58,924 bases of DNA from an uncultured Prevotellaceae bacterium (GTDB lineage Bacteria > Bacteroidota > Bacteroidia > Bacteroidales > Bacteroidaceae). The stretch's first letter is position 1. Each line of letters begins with the position of its first letter. Below are positions 1 through 6,868 of the stretch, in pieces. The position numbers were made by a program, and so were the translations under genes. The DNA lies in the NCBI GenBank assembly GCA_947307015.1, contig CAMZHV010000013.1, positions 1 through 58,924 on the forward strand, read 5' to 3'. The notes under the pieces were generated by a model. The model was not told the origin of the DNA. It saw only the letters and a program-made list of their open reading frames with translations, and searched no databases.

Positions 1-55
1 GCTGAAGAGCATCAAGCTCTTCTTTTCCTAATGAAGGCTGAAAAACATTAATCAT
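1..55 (-). CDS. DegT/DnrJ/EryC1-type aminotransferase, N-terminal fragment
   Basis: On the minus strand an ATG at 55 opens a frame that runs off the window edge. It gives 18 residues starting MINVFQPSLGKEELDAL. The FQPSLG-x-EEL start is typical of PLP-dependent sugar aminotransferases of the DegT/DnrJ/EryC1/StrS family, which aminate nucleotide-linked keto-sugars. The catalytic lysine lies outside the window, so the family call rests only on the N-terminus. It would be the fourth gene of the radical SAM/ATP-grasp/WbqC operon, 76 bp after the WbqC-like stop, with a palindromic repeat in the gap. Confidence 0.5.
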   Translation of the reverse strand, partial: MINVFQPSLGKEELDALQ

Positions 56-70
56 AATATTTGTGGTTTA

Positions 71-128
71 GGCCCCCAAGCCCCCTAAAGGGGGTGTGGT
101 TTCTCCCCCTTTAGGGGGCTTGGGGGGC
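71..128. repeat. G/C-rich palindromic repeat, intergenic copy
   Basis: Two hairpins with the core CCCCCTAAAGGGGG or its variant are joined by a short spacer and bounded by inverted gcccccaag / cttggggggc ends. This copy lies between the WbqC-like gene and the partial aminotransferase. Related copies lie inside the two upstream genes. It could act as an mRNA hairpin or attenuator, but no U-tract follows on the coding strand. Confidence 0.8.
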
Positions 129-131
129 GAA

Positions 132-851
132 TTATACAAAATGATAACGGTCCAACATATCGTGTATCTCATCGCGCGAGCAGTACATCATCGTGTCGAT
201 GATGCTCAGGTCGGGGACGAACTCGTCACAGCGCTGCTTGTAGCGGATGTCATCGTTGCGGCGTATAAAGTGGAGGGTGATGCCCATCTCGCTGAACGCA
301 TTCTTGTCGTAGAATTTCGTTCCAGTGATAGAGTTGAGATAGTCGGTACAACCGTTATGCAGACAAGTGCGACGGATAACTTCCGGTGCCTTGCAATCCC
401 AGCGGGCAGACACTTCCGAGAGCAATCTGATTTCTGTCGTGATGCCTATATAATCGGCCACAGTCCTCAGTTGCTTCACGAGATAGCGCGTCAGGTCAGT
501 TTCTTCGTCCATGATGATAGGCCTGATGATTTCCATCGCCTCGTTAAAGTGTGGCGCTTTGCTGTAGTAGTACTCCAACACCCGGCACATCTTATCAGCT
601 CGTTTAAGGTTGACCACACGTTTCGTCTCACAGATGTAGCGGTCTGCGGAAGCATGGCTGACCTCAATGCCGAAGTCCAGCGGTTGGCATCCTTGACCTA
701 AGATTCGGTTGTGGTGTATCCAGCCGTTTTTGATATAGTGGGCATTGTCGCCAACAAAAAACATATCGGCGGCATGGATGACTTGCCAATAGCCGATGTA
801 CGGAAAGAAGTACGGCTGCCAAATGGCAATACATTTTTTTCCATCAATCAT
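132..851 (-). CDS. WbqC-like family protein
   Basis: This 239-residue protein starts with the hallmark CIAIWQPYFFPYIGYWQ segment of the WbqC-like family (PF08889). Members occur in O-antigen, capsule and natural-product loci, and their biochemical role is not settled. A second conserved-looking patch, NGWIHHNRIL, follows near residue 42, and TDYLNSITGTKFYDKN lies in the C-terminal half. The protein is predicted soluble, with no signal peptide or membrane segment. The start codon overlaps the stop of the ATP-grasp-like gene by four bases, indicating translational coupling. The family is sure; the substrate, perhaps an amino-sugar or acyl donor, is unknown. Confidence 0.85.
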   Translation of the reverse strand: MIDGKKCIAIWQPYFFPYIGYWQVIHAADMFFVGDNAHYIKNGWIHHNRILGQGCQPLDFGIEVSHASADRYICETKRVVNLKRADKMCRVLEYYYSKAPHFNEAMEIIRPIIMDEETDLTRYLVKQLRTVADYIGITTEIRLLSEVSARWDCKAPEVIRRTCLHNGCTDYLNSITGTKFYDKNAFSEMGITLHFIRRNDDIRYKQRCDEFVPDLSIIDTMMYCSRDEIHDMLDRYHFV

Positions 852-2407
852 AACACAAAACAGTATTTTTTCAGTTCTTCGTCGTCACTGTGGATGACGC
901 ACATTTTGCGGTCGTCCACCTTGTTGGTCACAGGGGCGCTACTGGTACGAAATACACCGCTATCGAAATAGCGGTCGTCCATACAAAGCATCATGCCACA
1001 CACATACTCGTCGTAATGCTTGCCCTCCCACACGCAGGGATAGGTGCGCTGGTGGATGAAGGGCTGCAAGATATAAGCCCCCCGACCCCCTAAAGGGGGA
1101 GTTGCTGCGCATCCCGTAGGCTCACCCCCTTTAGGGGGTTGGGGGGCCAAGGGCTGGCAGGTTATTATTTTCCTCCACGTTTCCTCATCTGTCATCACAC
1201 CGGCATACAGGCCTACACTCTTGCCAAGGTCGTAGGGCTTGAGAATGTAGTTGTCCTTGTGAATGAGGGCATCCTCCCAAGCCCCCAAGCCCCCTAAAGG
1301 GGGTGTAAGCCCCTCCTGCCCCCTAAAGGGGGTGTCTTGTTGCGCAGCCACTCCCCCTTTAGGGGGGTGGGGGGCTTGTTGGGCCAAATAGGTGGGGATG
1401 GTGTGCTGGCGCAAGAACTTCGTTTCTTCTTCCGTGAGGCATTGGCGGGTGAAGTCATCAACGAAGATGAGGTGCAGGAAGCGCTTGTCGTGAGCCAGAA
1501 AAATGGTGCGGAAGTCGTTCAGCATCCGCGCATCAATCATGGCTTGCAGGGTCTCCATCTGGAAAGACAAGAGATCTTGCTGGTTTAGCGCACTGATTAC
1601 TACGGCATCATGATTCCACTGGTCAATATGCGCTTCTACCTCATCTGCTTCATAAACGGTCACTTCATGTCCGTAGTATTCATAGAACTTCGTGTAGAAG
1701 ACACTCTCGCTACCTCGGTCGCTACTTTTTAACACGTAAATAGGAGCCCCCTGTCCCCCTAAAGGGGGAATGATGTCGCGCATGTAGGTGAGCAGCGAGT
1801 TGTAAGCCCCCCAGCCCCCTGAAGGGGGAGTGGCTGCGCATCTCTTAGCTCCCCCTTTAGGGGGCTGGGGGGCTGAGGGCTGGGGGGCTGAGGGCTGGTG
1901 CTCTGCCATGAACTGCTCTGCCTTGACCACTGAGGGATAGTTGGCCCAGATACCATGCCCGAAAAAGCGGCTGGTTATTTCGACAAACAGCAGTTGCCCG
2001 TCTTCGCTGATGAGATAGTCCGGACGGTAGGCGCCTGCTCGGAAGGGATAGCGACTCTGGCGGTCCAGAATCTCCATCACTTTCTCGTCTAAGGGCATGT
2101 ACAGGGGCACCCACTCGCGGTAGTGCTCCGCCATATTGACGATGCACTTGTAGAGCAGGGCCTGCATACGCCGCAGTTCATCGCGCCGCTCCGAGGTAAT
2201 CAGCATCGGTTTGGAATGATACCAGTGATGGTAGTAGTCGGTCCTGTCAGCAAACAGCTGAAAGCAAACGTCAAGGGGACGAGCCCCCAAGCCCCCTAAA
2301 GGGGGTGTAAGCTCCCCCTGCCCCCTAAAGGGGGTGTCTTGTTGCGCAGCCGCTCCCCCTGTAGGGGGTTGGGGGGCCGAGCGGGGGGCAGGGGGCTGCT
2401 TATTCAT
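848..2407 (-). CDS. ATP-grasp-like protein carrying palindrome inserts
   Basis: This 519-residue cytosolic protein is tentatively an ATP-grasp ligase. The stretch NYILKPYDLGKSVGLY near residues 384-398 resembles the lysine/glycine-rich ATP-binding loop. It is followed by YILQPFIHQRTYPCVWEG and a C-terminal DSGVFRTSS segment resembling the metal-binding strand. The N-terminal half (FRAGAYRPDYLISEDGQLLF) recalls permuted or glutathionylspermidine-synthase-like ligases. At least five Pro/Gly-rich inserts interrupt it: residues about 3-42, 170-200, 214-222, 345-375 and 420-443. Without them it would be roughly 390-400 residues. It overlaps its neighbours by 8 and 4 bases, so the three genes are probably translated together. 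The ligase substrate is unknown. Confidence 0.55.
   Translation of the reverse strand: MNKQPPAPRSAPQPPTGGAAAQQDTPFRGQGELTPPLGGLGARPLDVCFQLFADRTDYYHHWYHSKPMLITSERRDELRRMQALLYKCIVNMAEHYREWVPLYMPLDEKVMEILDRQSRYPFRAGAYRPDYLISEDGQLLFVEITSRFFGHGIWANYPSVVKAEQFMAEHQPSAPQPSAPQPPKGGAKRCAATPPSGGWGAYNSLLTYMRDIIPPLGGQGAPIYVLKSSDRGSESVFYTKFYEYYGHEVTVYEADEVEAHIDQWNHDAVVISALNQQDLLSFQMETLQAMIDARMLNDFRTIFLAHDKRFLHLIFVDDFTRQCLTEEETKFLRQHTIPTYLAQQAPHPPKGGVAAQQDTPFRGQEGLTPPLGGLGAWEDALIHKDNYILKPYDLGKSVGLYAGVMTDEETWRKIITCQPLAPQPPKGGEPTGCAATPPLGGRGAYILQPFIHQRTYPCVWEGKHYDEYVCGMMLCMDDRYFDSGVFRTSSAPVTNKVDDRKMCVIHSDDEELKKYCFVL
1077..1148. repeat. In-frame palindromic repeat in ATP-grasp-like gene
   Basis: Two ACCCCCTAAAGGGGG-type hairpins flank a spacer containing gttgctgcgcatcc. 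It is translated on the minus strand as a PQPPKGG...TPPLGGRGA linker near residue 430. The reading frame stays open through the whole unit. Confidence 0.85.
1281..1375. repeat. In-frame palindromic repeat, three-hairpin form
   Basis: Three CCCCCTAAAGGGGG-type cores are spaced by about 29 bp, with the shared internal spacer gtcttgttgcgcagcc. Translated in the ATP-grasp-like protein it gives PPKGGVAAQQDTPFRGQEG and then TPPLGGLGA. The same three-hairpin composite is found at 2283-2399 and at 3303-3411 in the next gene. Confidence 0.85.
1746..1768. repeat. Single-hairpin copy of the palindromic repeat
   Basis: A single core, GTCCCCCTAAAGGGGGAA, is translated as IIPPLGGQGAP. It looks like a minimal unit of the family and shows that one hairpin can sit in frame alone. 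Confidence 0.75.
1806..1892. repeat. In-frame palindromic repeat with extra direct copies
   Basis: A two-hairpin unit is followed on the plus strand by tandem copies of gagggctggggggct, translated as repeated SAPQP. The extra tandem copies suggest slippage or repeated addition at the repeat edge. Confidence 0.8.
2283..2399. repeat. Palindromic repeat at the start of the ATP-grasp-like gene
   Basis: The three-hairpin composite occupies codons 3-42, directly after the initiation codon at 2407. It encodes a Pro/Gly/Ala/Gln-rich N-terminus containing GGAAAQQDTPFRGQGEL. In the mRNA these hairpins would lie just downstream of the ribosome-binding region. It is close to the insert in the radical SAM gene. 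Confidence 0.85.
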
Positions 2408-3845
2408 TTTTAAACAGTTTTGACTGGTAGCCTAAGCACTGGAATCCGTTGCGGTTGATGATGGGGATGATGCTCGTGGGCACCTGTAGCTGGTTGCGCA
2501 CCCAGAAGCAGATGCTGGTGGACATGCCGATGGTCTCGGTATATTTCATCAGTCGCTGAATATTCTCAATGGAGAGCGCACGGTTGGGGGCGGTGCGTCC
2601 GCGCTGCTTGCGGTGGTCGGCATTCTTCGGGCTGATATAGTCCATATAGAGGTCGCGCTCCATATTTTTGTCGAAGTAGCCGAGCCACTGTCCCAACTGT
2701 GCCAGGTTCTCCATGCAGGCCGTGAGGAACTCCGGCTTATAATTCACGATGCCGGCATCGTGGAGCATGTCGAAGAACTCCTTGATGTGCTCGTCGGTGA
2801 GGTAAGGCACGAAGATGGGCTGCACCAGAGCTGAATTGGCCTGTATGCCACGCTCCTGGCACATCTTCACGGCTGCCAGTCGCTCCTCTATCGGGGCTGC
2901 ATAAGGCTCCAACAAATCGCGGAAGGCTTTGGGCATGATGCTCACCGAGGTGTTGAACTGCATTTTGTCCTTCAACTGCTCGAAGAGGTCGAGGATGGTC
3001 TCGCCCTCGTTCTCCACCAACAGGTGCTTGGTGCCGGCCTTCGAGGCAATGAAGAGACGGGCGTTGCTGTTGGGGTAGCGCTTGAAGTGGTCAATGAACT
3101 CGCGCAGTATGCGGTGGGCAATGCCAGTGTAGAGCGTAGGCTCCTGTAGGGCCTCGGTCTTGGGCGTGAAGTAGTAGTAGTGGTTCCAGTTCTTGCCACG
3201 GCTGAGTTCCACAATCTGCCGCTCTATCTCCTTCTTCTTCTCGGGTGCCTCGACGATGGCCTTGGCCAGTTCATTAAGGAGCCGATTGCGTTCCTTGATA
3301 TCAGCCCCCAAGCCCCCTAAAGGGGGTGTAAGCCCCCCCTGCCCCCTAAAGGGGGTGTTTCGCTGTGCAGCTGCTCCCCCTTTAGGGGGTAGGGGGGCTT
3401 GTTGGGGGGCTTGTACTCCGTTCATCTCCTCCAAGAGTTTGCGCACATAGAGGTGGTAGTTCTCGTAGGCCACTAACTTCTGTTCGTGTACGCCATCAGT
3501 CACCAAGCAGTACTGGCAACCCACGTGACAGCCCTTGATGGGGTTCACCTCGAAGGTCAGTGTCGGACAACGGCCCGTGTAGTTGTGAATCTCGGTCTCC
3601 ACAGTCTCGGGGTCGCAATCCTCTAAGTAAAGCACCGACTTAGGGATGACGGTGTGTTCCTCCAAGCGTTTCATGAACAGTTTAGACCCTCGGATGAGTC
3701 CTTGCAGTGTTTCCTCAGAGGGTTCTATCGTTACGCCGAGCTGTTTCAGGTATTCGGCATCGACAATCTGGGGCTTGAAGCCTTCCAGATTGTAGGCGTC
3801 AGTCTCATGTTCATAGAGATGGCGCATTTCAATGGGTTGTTTCAT
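2400..3845 (-). CDS. Radical SAM protein, spore photoproduct lyase-like
   Basis: This 481-residue cytosolic protein has a CxxxCxxC cluster (Cys106, Cys110, Cys113 in GCHVGCQYC), the iron-sulfur site of radical SAM enzymes. The rest, including FNTSVSIMPKAF and the following EERLAAVKMCQERGI helix, resembles the spore photoproduct lyase-like COG1533 group rather than SPASM maturases. Residues about 144-181 are a palindrome-derived insert (PPKGGAAAQRNTPFRGQGG). It is the first gene of the operon, followed by the ATP-grasp-like and WbqC-like genes with overlaps. Either DNA photoproduct repair or a biosynthetic radical reaction is possible. The linkage favours biosynthesis, but that is inference. 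Confidence 0.75.
   Translation of the reverse strand: MKQPIEMRHLYEHETDAYNLEGFKPQIVDAEYLKQLGVTIEPSEETLQGLIRGSKLFMKRLEEHTVIPKSVLYLEDCDPETVETEIHNYTGRCPTLTFEVNPIKGCHVGCQYCLVTDGVHEQKLVAYENYHLYVRKLLEEMNGVQAPQQAPLPPKGGAAAQRNTPFRGQGGLTPPLGGLGADIKERNRLLNELAKAIVEAPEKKKEIERQIVELSRGKNWNHYYYFTPKTEALQEPTLYTGIAHRILREFIDHFKRYPNSNARLFIASKAGTKHLLVENEGETILDLFEQLKDKMQFNTSVSIMPKAFRDLLEPYAAPIEERLAAVKMCQERGIQANSALVQPIFVPYLTDEHIKEFFDMLHDAGIVNYKPEFLTACMENLAQLGQWLGYFDKNMERDLYMDYISPKNADHRKQRGRTAPNRALSIENIQRLMKYTETIGMSTSICFWVRNQLQVPTSIIPIINRNGFQCLGYQSKLFKNE
3303..3411. repeat. In-frame palindromic repeat in radical SAM gene
   Basis: A three-hairpin unit closely resembles 2283-2399, with the same order of cores and a diverged spacer. 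It is inserted between the Cys cluster domain and the next helix (DIKERNRLL), so the core fold is probably preserved. Confidence 0.85.
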
Positions 3846-3895
3846 TCTTGTGATTTTGGTTTAATTGTTAAATTTATTTTTGTTCGTTTTTATCA

Positions 3896-4054
3896 TTACC
3901 ATTTTAATATGCCTTTTCGTCTCTCTTGAAGAGGGGCTGGCACACATCTCACCGATACCCCAGTTTGTGAGCTTTTTGCTTCGGGGGAGGCATCAGGGGT
4001 AAGCCTAATGCTTGGAGGATTTGTCTCGCCTCTTCGAGTTGTCACATTAGACAA
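3896..4054 (-). pseudogene. N-terminal copy of the upxY-like gene
   Basis: A short open frame with a TTG start at 4054 and stop at 3896 encodes 52 residues. It matches the first 38 or so residues of the intact upxY-like gene at 6200-6868: both have NPPSI, LTPDA, PEAKSSQTGV. By eye the DNA match (about 3940-4075 against 6754-6893) is roughly 80 percent and extends upstream of the start. After residue 40 the sequences diverge and the frame ends. No NusG fold remains. It is either a truncated duplicate or a second copy of a repeat element that supplies the N-terminus. It ends 51 bp before the radical SAM start. Confidence 0.6.
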
Positions 4055-4161
4055 TGTGCTCAAATTAGAATTTCAGAACTCAGAAAATCGAGGGCAAAAA
4101 TACACAAAAAGGCATATTTTTCCAAGCAACAACGCGGAAAAACACATTAAAAATGGGTTTT

Positions 4162-4224
4162 CAGACAAGATAAGCAGTCTTACAGACAAAATTAACAGCC
4201 CTATAGACAAAAATAAAGACTCTT
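4162..4224. repeat. 21-bp tandem repeats
   Basis: The motif cAGACAAaAT recurs at 4162, 4183 and 4204, an exact 21-bp period. Each copy follows a semi-palindromic GTCTTACAGAC or GCCCTATAGAC junction. The period is close to the 22-bp palindrome arrays described elsewhere in the window. Confidence 0.7.
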
Positions 4225-4306
4225 TTAGCAAAGATTATATGTATAGCAAGATGACGGATAAAACCGTGTTGACGCATGAAATTTGGAAGGAGGGGGGCAA
4301 CAAAAA

Positions 4307-4337
4307 GCCTGCCCGCGTCATCACGACGGGGGCAGGC
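4307..4337. terminator. Stable hairpin
   Basis: GCCTGCCC at 4307-4314 pairs with GGGCAGGC at 4330-4337 around a 15-base loop. The plus strand has AAAAA just before the stem, which becomes a U-tract after the stem on a minus-strand transcript. It could therefore terminate leftward transcription from upstream genes. A second small hairpin (TGCCT/AGGCA) follows near 4345-4358. Confidence 0.45.
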
Positions 4338-4594
4338 GGGGAGGTGCCTCGAAAGGCAAACCTAAATTAATAACTCCTTAAATCTAATCAACTGAAGAGA
4401 ACATGGCTTGTTAATGCGTAGACGCGGATTTAATTCTTCATGATTGTTGGTCTCTGTCTCTGATTCTGTTCATGACGGGTTGATGTGGTTTCAGGGTTGT
4501 CAATATATTGTCGCAGATAGTCGAGCAGCTGTATTTGTGTATTGGCATCAGTCAGACGGGTAGCATATTGGGCGGAGAGTTGCAGCGACTCTCA

Positions 4595-4975
4595 TCACAA
4601 TTTCTTGAAAAGGTCGTCTGCAGTTATCTGTTTAGTGACTTTTCTCGCATATATATTATCACAAAGGCCGAGGGGATTTACATAAACTTTTGAAAAAGAT
4701 TTCTTTGTGTTCGTCACTTTCCTAAAAGTACGAAGTCTCTGCTCCACATGGCTGGCATGCGCTTTGGTTATCTCATACTCACCTTCGGAATATTTCATTT
4801 CACAAACGCTGATTGTCTTGTCTTTCCTGTCAATCAGCAAGTCAATCTGCCCGCCCGTTTGTGTAGTCCTCCTCTGGCATTTATTAGTTTCTTCAGCATC
4901 CAAGAGGTTGCAGAGCCACACACAATCAGCTTGATATCATTCCTGTAATATGCCCAGTCGTTCCAAATCATTTAT
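4595..4975 (-). pseudogene. AAA-ATPase/DUF234-type relic with internal deletion
   Basis: The minus strand encodes two parts of one protein type in different frames. The upstream part reads WAYYRNDIKLIVCGSATSW followed by MLKKLINARGGLH. This matches the core of Bacteroidales AAA-family ATPases. The downstream part, 4595 to about 4870, reads GGQIDLLIDRKDKTISVCEM and then KYSEGEYEITKAHASHVE, the C-terminal nuclease-like domain. The middle section is missing and the junction near 4862 shifts frame. The Walker A region is also absent. The gene is dead; intact relatives are common accessory proteins of uncertain role. Confidence 0.75.
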
Positions 4976-5520
4976 ATTTTGGCGCAAAGTCAATAAAAAA
5001 GTCTGATTGCGCCAAATAATAACGCTATAATTTGGCGTAATCTTGCAAAAAGGCTGAGATTGCGCCAAGGTTCTTTGCTGTTTCCCCGTCAACAGGAGCA
5101 CGTCCTTTATTCAGCATGTAAACTTGACGAAGTTACCAAAATTGACTTCAAGGCAATTATGGAAAGAAGAACGGTTAATGACGCCATACAATGGAAAAGG
5201 AGTCGCTCAAAGCAAATCCAATGAATAAGAGGAGAAACATACTTGCTGCAAAAAAGCGGGTACATCAAATTGGACTTTTACTAATATTATTTTTCTATCA
5301 AAAACTGCAAAACTGCCACCCTTATAGTGTAATACGCTGATTCATATCTATTAATATGGGTGGCAGTTTTGGTGGCAGATGGCCAAAAAGGTGTAGGTTT
5401 ATACAGAAAAGGAAGTGTTTCCTTGGATTTTTCATGAAAATATATTTTCTTTGCACCATGAAAAACCATAACAATAACCATAAATTTGAAACTTGAATCT
5501 TGGAACTTTGTACCCCATGA

Positions 5521-5769
5521 CTCTCACCTTATTACTTCCCGAAGCCGTCGTATCGTCGTGTCCCATTAGTGGGACAGCCGCGTCCCATTAATGGGACACG
5601 CGAATCCCACTGATGGGACACGGCGATCCTGGAGACCATCAAACAGCGCGCTGGTACTGCCTTCCGGGTGCCAGCCATCAACGCCTTCGGTCGTGCCCTT
5701 TGCGGAAACCCTGTCATCCGCTACCGTCGTTCCAAGAAAGGCAGTGAGCTTTATGTGAAACTCATATAA
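5521..5769 (+). pseudogene. Small broken gene inside the inverted-repeat element
   Basis: A plus-strand frame ending at TAA 5767-5769 reads DTAILETIKQRAGTAF, RVPAINAFGRALCGNPVI and RYRRSKKGSELYVKLI. The basic composition looks like a real C-terminus, but I do not recognise the family. Reading upstream, a TGA inside the third palindrome of the array interrupts the frame. The nearest ATG (5517) is in another frame. It is probably the remnant of a small protein disrupted by the palindrome array. Confidence 0.35.
5560..5619. repeat. Array of three palindromes with exact 22-bp spacing
   Basis: GTCCCATTAGTGGGAC, GTCCCATTAATGGGAC and ATCCCACTGATGGGAC have centres at 5567.5, 5589.5 and 5611.5. The spacers between them differ. 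The array sits inside the inverted-repeat element. Confidence 0.85.
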
Positions 5770-5896
5770 TAATCAAGAAAACCTACACCTTTTTGACCAT
5801 CTGCCACCAAAACTGCCACCCGTGCGACAGTAAGTGAATCAGCTTGTTACGTCGCATGGGTGGCAGTTTTGCAGTTTTTTGTTCTACCACTCTCAC

Positions 5897-6163
5897 CTAG
5901 TATAACTGTGCCGTGAGTTCGGCTACGTCGGACTGGGCGTCCTCTGAGGTGATTTCATACTCCTTGCACAATGCTGCGGCAAGGCTCTCCACGCTGAACT
6001 CTTCGGTGGACGATTGCAGCAGCAGGTAGTAGTCAGTAATTTGTCTTATAACCAGCGGAAATGTGCCTTTTTCTATCTGTTTCAGCCAAAAATATCTCTG
6101 TTTGTTTAATTTTTGCCTCTGAAATATGTTTACGTATAATGTTCGTAGCTTCTCCTTATCCGT
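5897..6163 (-). pseudogene. PqqD-like domain remnant
   Basis: The minus-strand frame from an in-frame stop at 6164-6166 down to TAG at 5897-5899 is open for 89 codons but has no ATG, GTG or TTG start at a sensible place. Its C-terminal half, SSTEEFSVESLAAALCKEYE followed by ITSEDAQSDVAELTAQL, resembles the PqqD/RiPP-recognition fold (a helix, then winged helix, then DxxxFLxxL-type helix). It follows the upxY-like gene by 36 bp on the same strand. It is read as a start-less remnant; an unusual start codon cannot be excluded. Confidence 0.4.
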
Positions 6164-6199
6164 CTATAGGAAGTGATTCTATATTCGTATCTGCATTGC

Positions 6200-6868
6200 T
6201 CAATCTGAGTCAATAGGCCTGATGAAGGCTGTGGGTATATAAGCTGTTGAAATGAGGCCGATGGTCGACAAAGATATTACTACTCTCTGCTGGCCTGCCA
6301 CTCGGGCTACTCTTCCCTCAACACCGGCAAATGGACCGTCGATAACCCTGACCAGTTCACCTCCCTTGAAATGACACTGGGACGGCTGCACAAACAGCAG
6401 ATGCTTGTTCATGCTGCAGGTGGCGAGAATGAAGCGTTTCATCTCTTCATCGGAAACCGTCAACGGGGGATTCTTCTGATACTCATCTTTGCTAAAGTGG
6501 TTATAGTAATAACTCAGATAATAAAGAGCCGGTGTGTTTTTGACATATTCTTCAGCCTTCTCTGCCGTGGTATAAGCAAACAACAGATTGGGGATGAGGG
6601 TTTGCAGGTGCCTCTTGCGTCTTCCTCCCACAATCTTCTCTGCGATCTTCTTGGCAATATAAGTATACGTCCCGTCTTCCACAAGATAATCTGATGCCTT
6701 GTCTTCCCTGCCGAATGAGACGCGAAAGACAAACCATTTCTTGTCTGGTTCTGCTACATACCTCACCGCTACCCCTGTTTGTGAGCTTTTCGCTTCGGGG
6801 TAGGCATCAGGGGTAAGCCCAATGCTGGGAGGATTCGACTCGCTTCTTAGAGATGTCATATCAGACAA
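6200..6868 (-). CDS. UpxY-type transcription antiterminator (NusG paralogue)
   Basis: This is a cytosolic, RNA-polymerase-binding NusG-like protein. The NGN domain starts at KKWFVFRVSFGRED near residue 43 and includes LIPNLLFAYTT near 92. The KOW motif is GGELVRVIDGPFAGVEGRVAR near residues 168-188. UpxY proteins promote transcription of the polysaccharide operon that follows them. The longest frame starts with TTG at 6868; an ATG at 6859 gives 219 residues. The 38-residue segment before the NGN domain is unusual and is duplicated at 3896-4054. The genes behind it are mostly decayed, so its target may be the radical SAM operon further downstream. Confidence 0.8.
   Translation of the reverse strand: MSDMTSLRSESNPPSIGLTPDAYPEAKSSQTGVAVRYVAEPDKKWFVFRVSFGREDKASDYLVEDGTYTYIAKKIAEKIVGGRRKRHLQTLIPNLLFAYTTAEKAEEYVKNTPALYYLSYYYNHFSKDEYQKNPPLTVSDEEMKRFILATCSMNKHLLFVQPSQCHFKGGELVRVIDGPFAGVEGRVARVAGQQRVVISLSTIGLISTAYIPTAFIRPIDSD

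Larger units (their letters stand above)
3846..4594. other. Intergenic region with upxY relic, 21-bp repeats and hairpin
   Basis: Apart from the upxY fragment and the repeats listed separately, no supported gene is seen. An open frame on the plus strand at 4008-4370 has repeat-derived composition (DKI..DKI..DKN) and overlaps the relic, so it is not called. No clear TAnnTTTG box was found upstream of the radical SAM gene. Confidence 0.6.
5299..5881. mobile_element. 583-bp element with structured inverted termini
   Basis: The left arm (5299-5400) and right arm (5778-5881) are inverted copies. Each contains CTGCAAAACTGCCACCC, a loop of about 33 bp, then GGGTGGCAGTTTTGGTGGCAG and a GGTGTAGGTTT tail. 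The loops differ except for a shared gctgattca. The interior holds a palindrome array and a small broken reading frame. There is no transposase, so it may be a non-autonomous (MITE-like) element or a structured recombination or replication site. Confidence 0.6.

Noticed and set aside
2400..3845. Spore photoproduct lyase proper, as a DNA repair gene
   Set aside because: The Cys cluster and domain order fit the wider COG1533 group, but the length, operon partners and a non-sporulating host make the classical role unsure.
4162..4224. Possible CRISPR-like array
   Set aside because: The repeats are only 21 bp with no unique spacers of constant length, and no cas genes are present.
4008..4370. A 120-codon plus-strand open frame
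   Set aside because: It overlaps the antisense of the upxY fragment, is dominated by the 21-bp repeats, and has no recognisable domain or promoter.
5356..5821. Phase-variable invertible promoter of the Bacteroides capsule type
   Set aside because: The arms are long and imperfect with different loops, no TAnnTTTG box was found in the interior, and no invertase gene is near. Inversion remains testable from reads.
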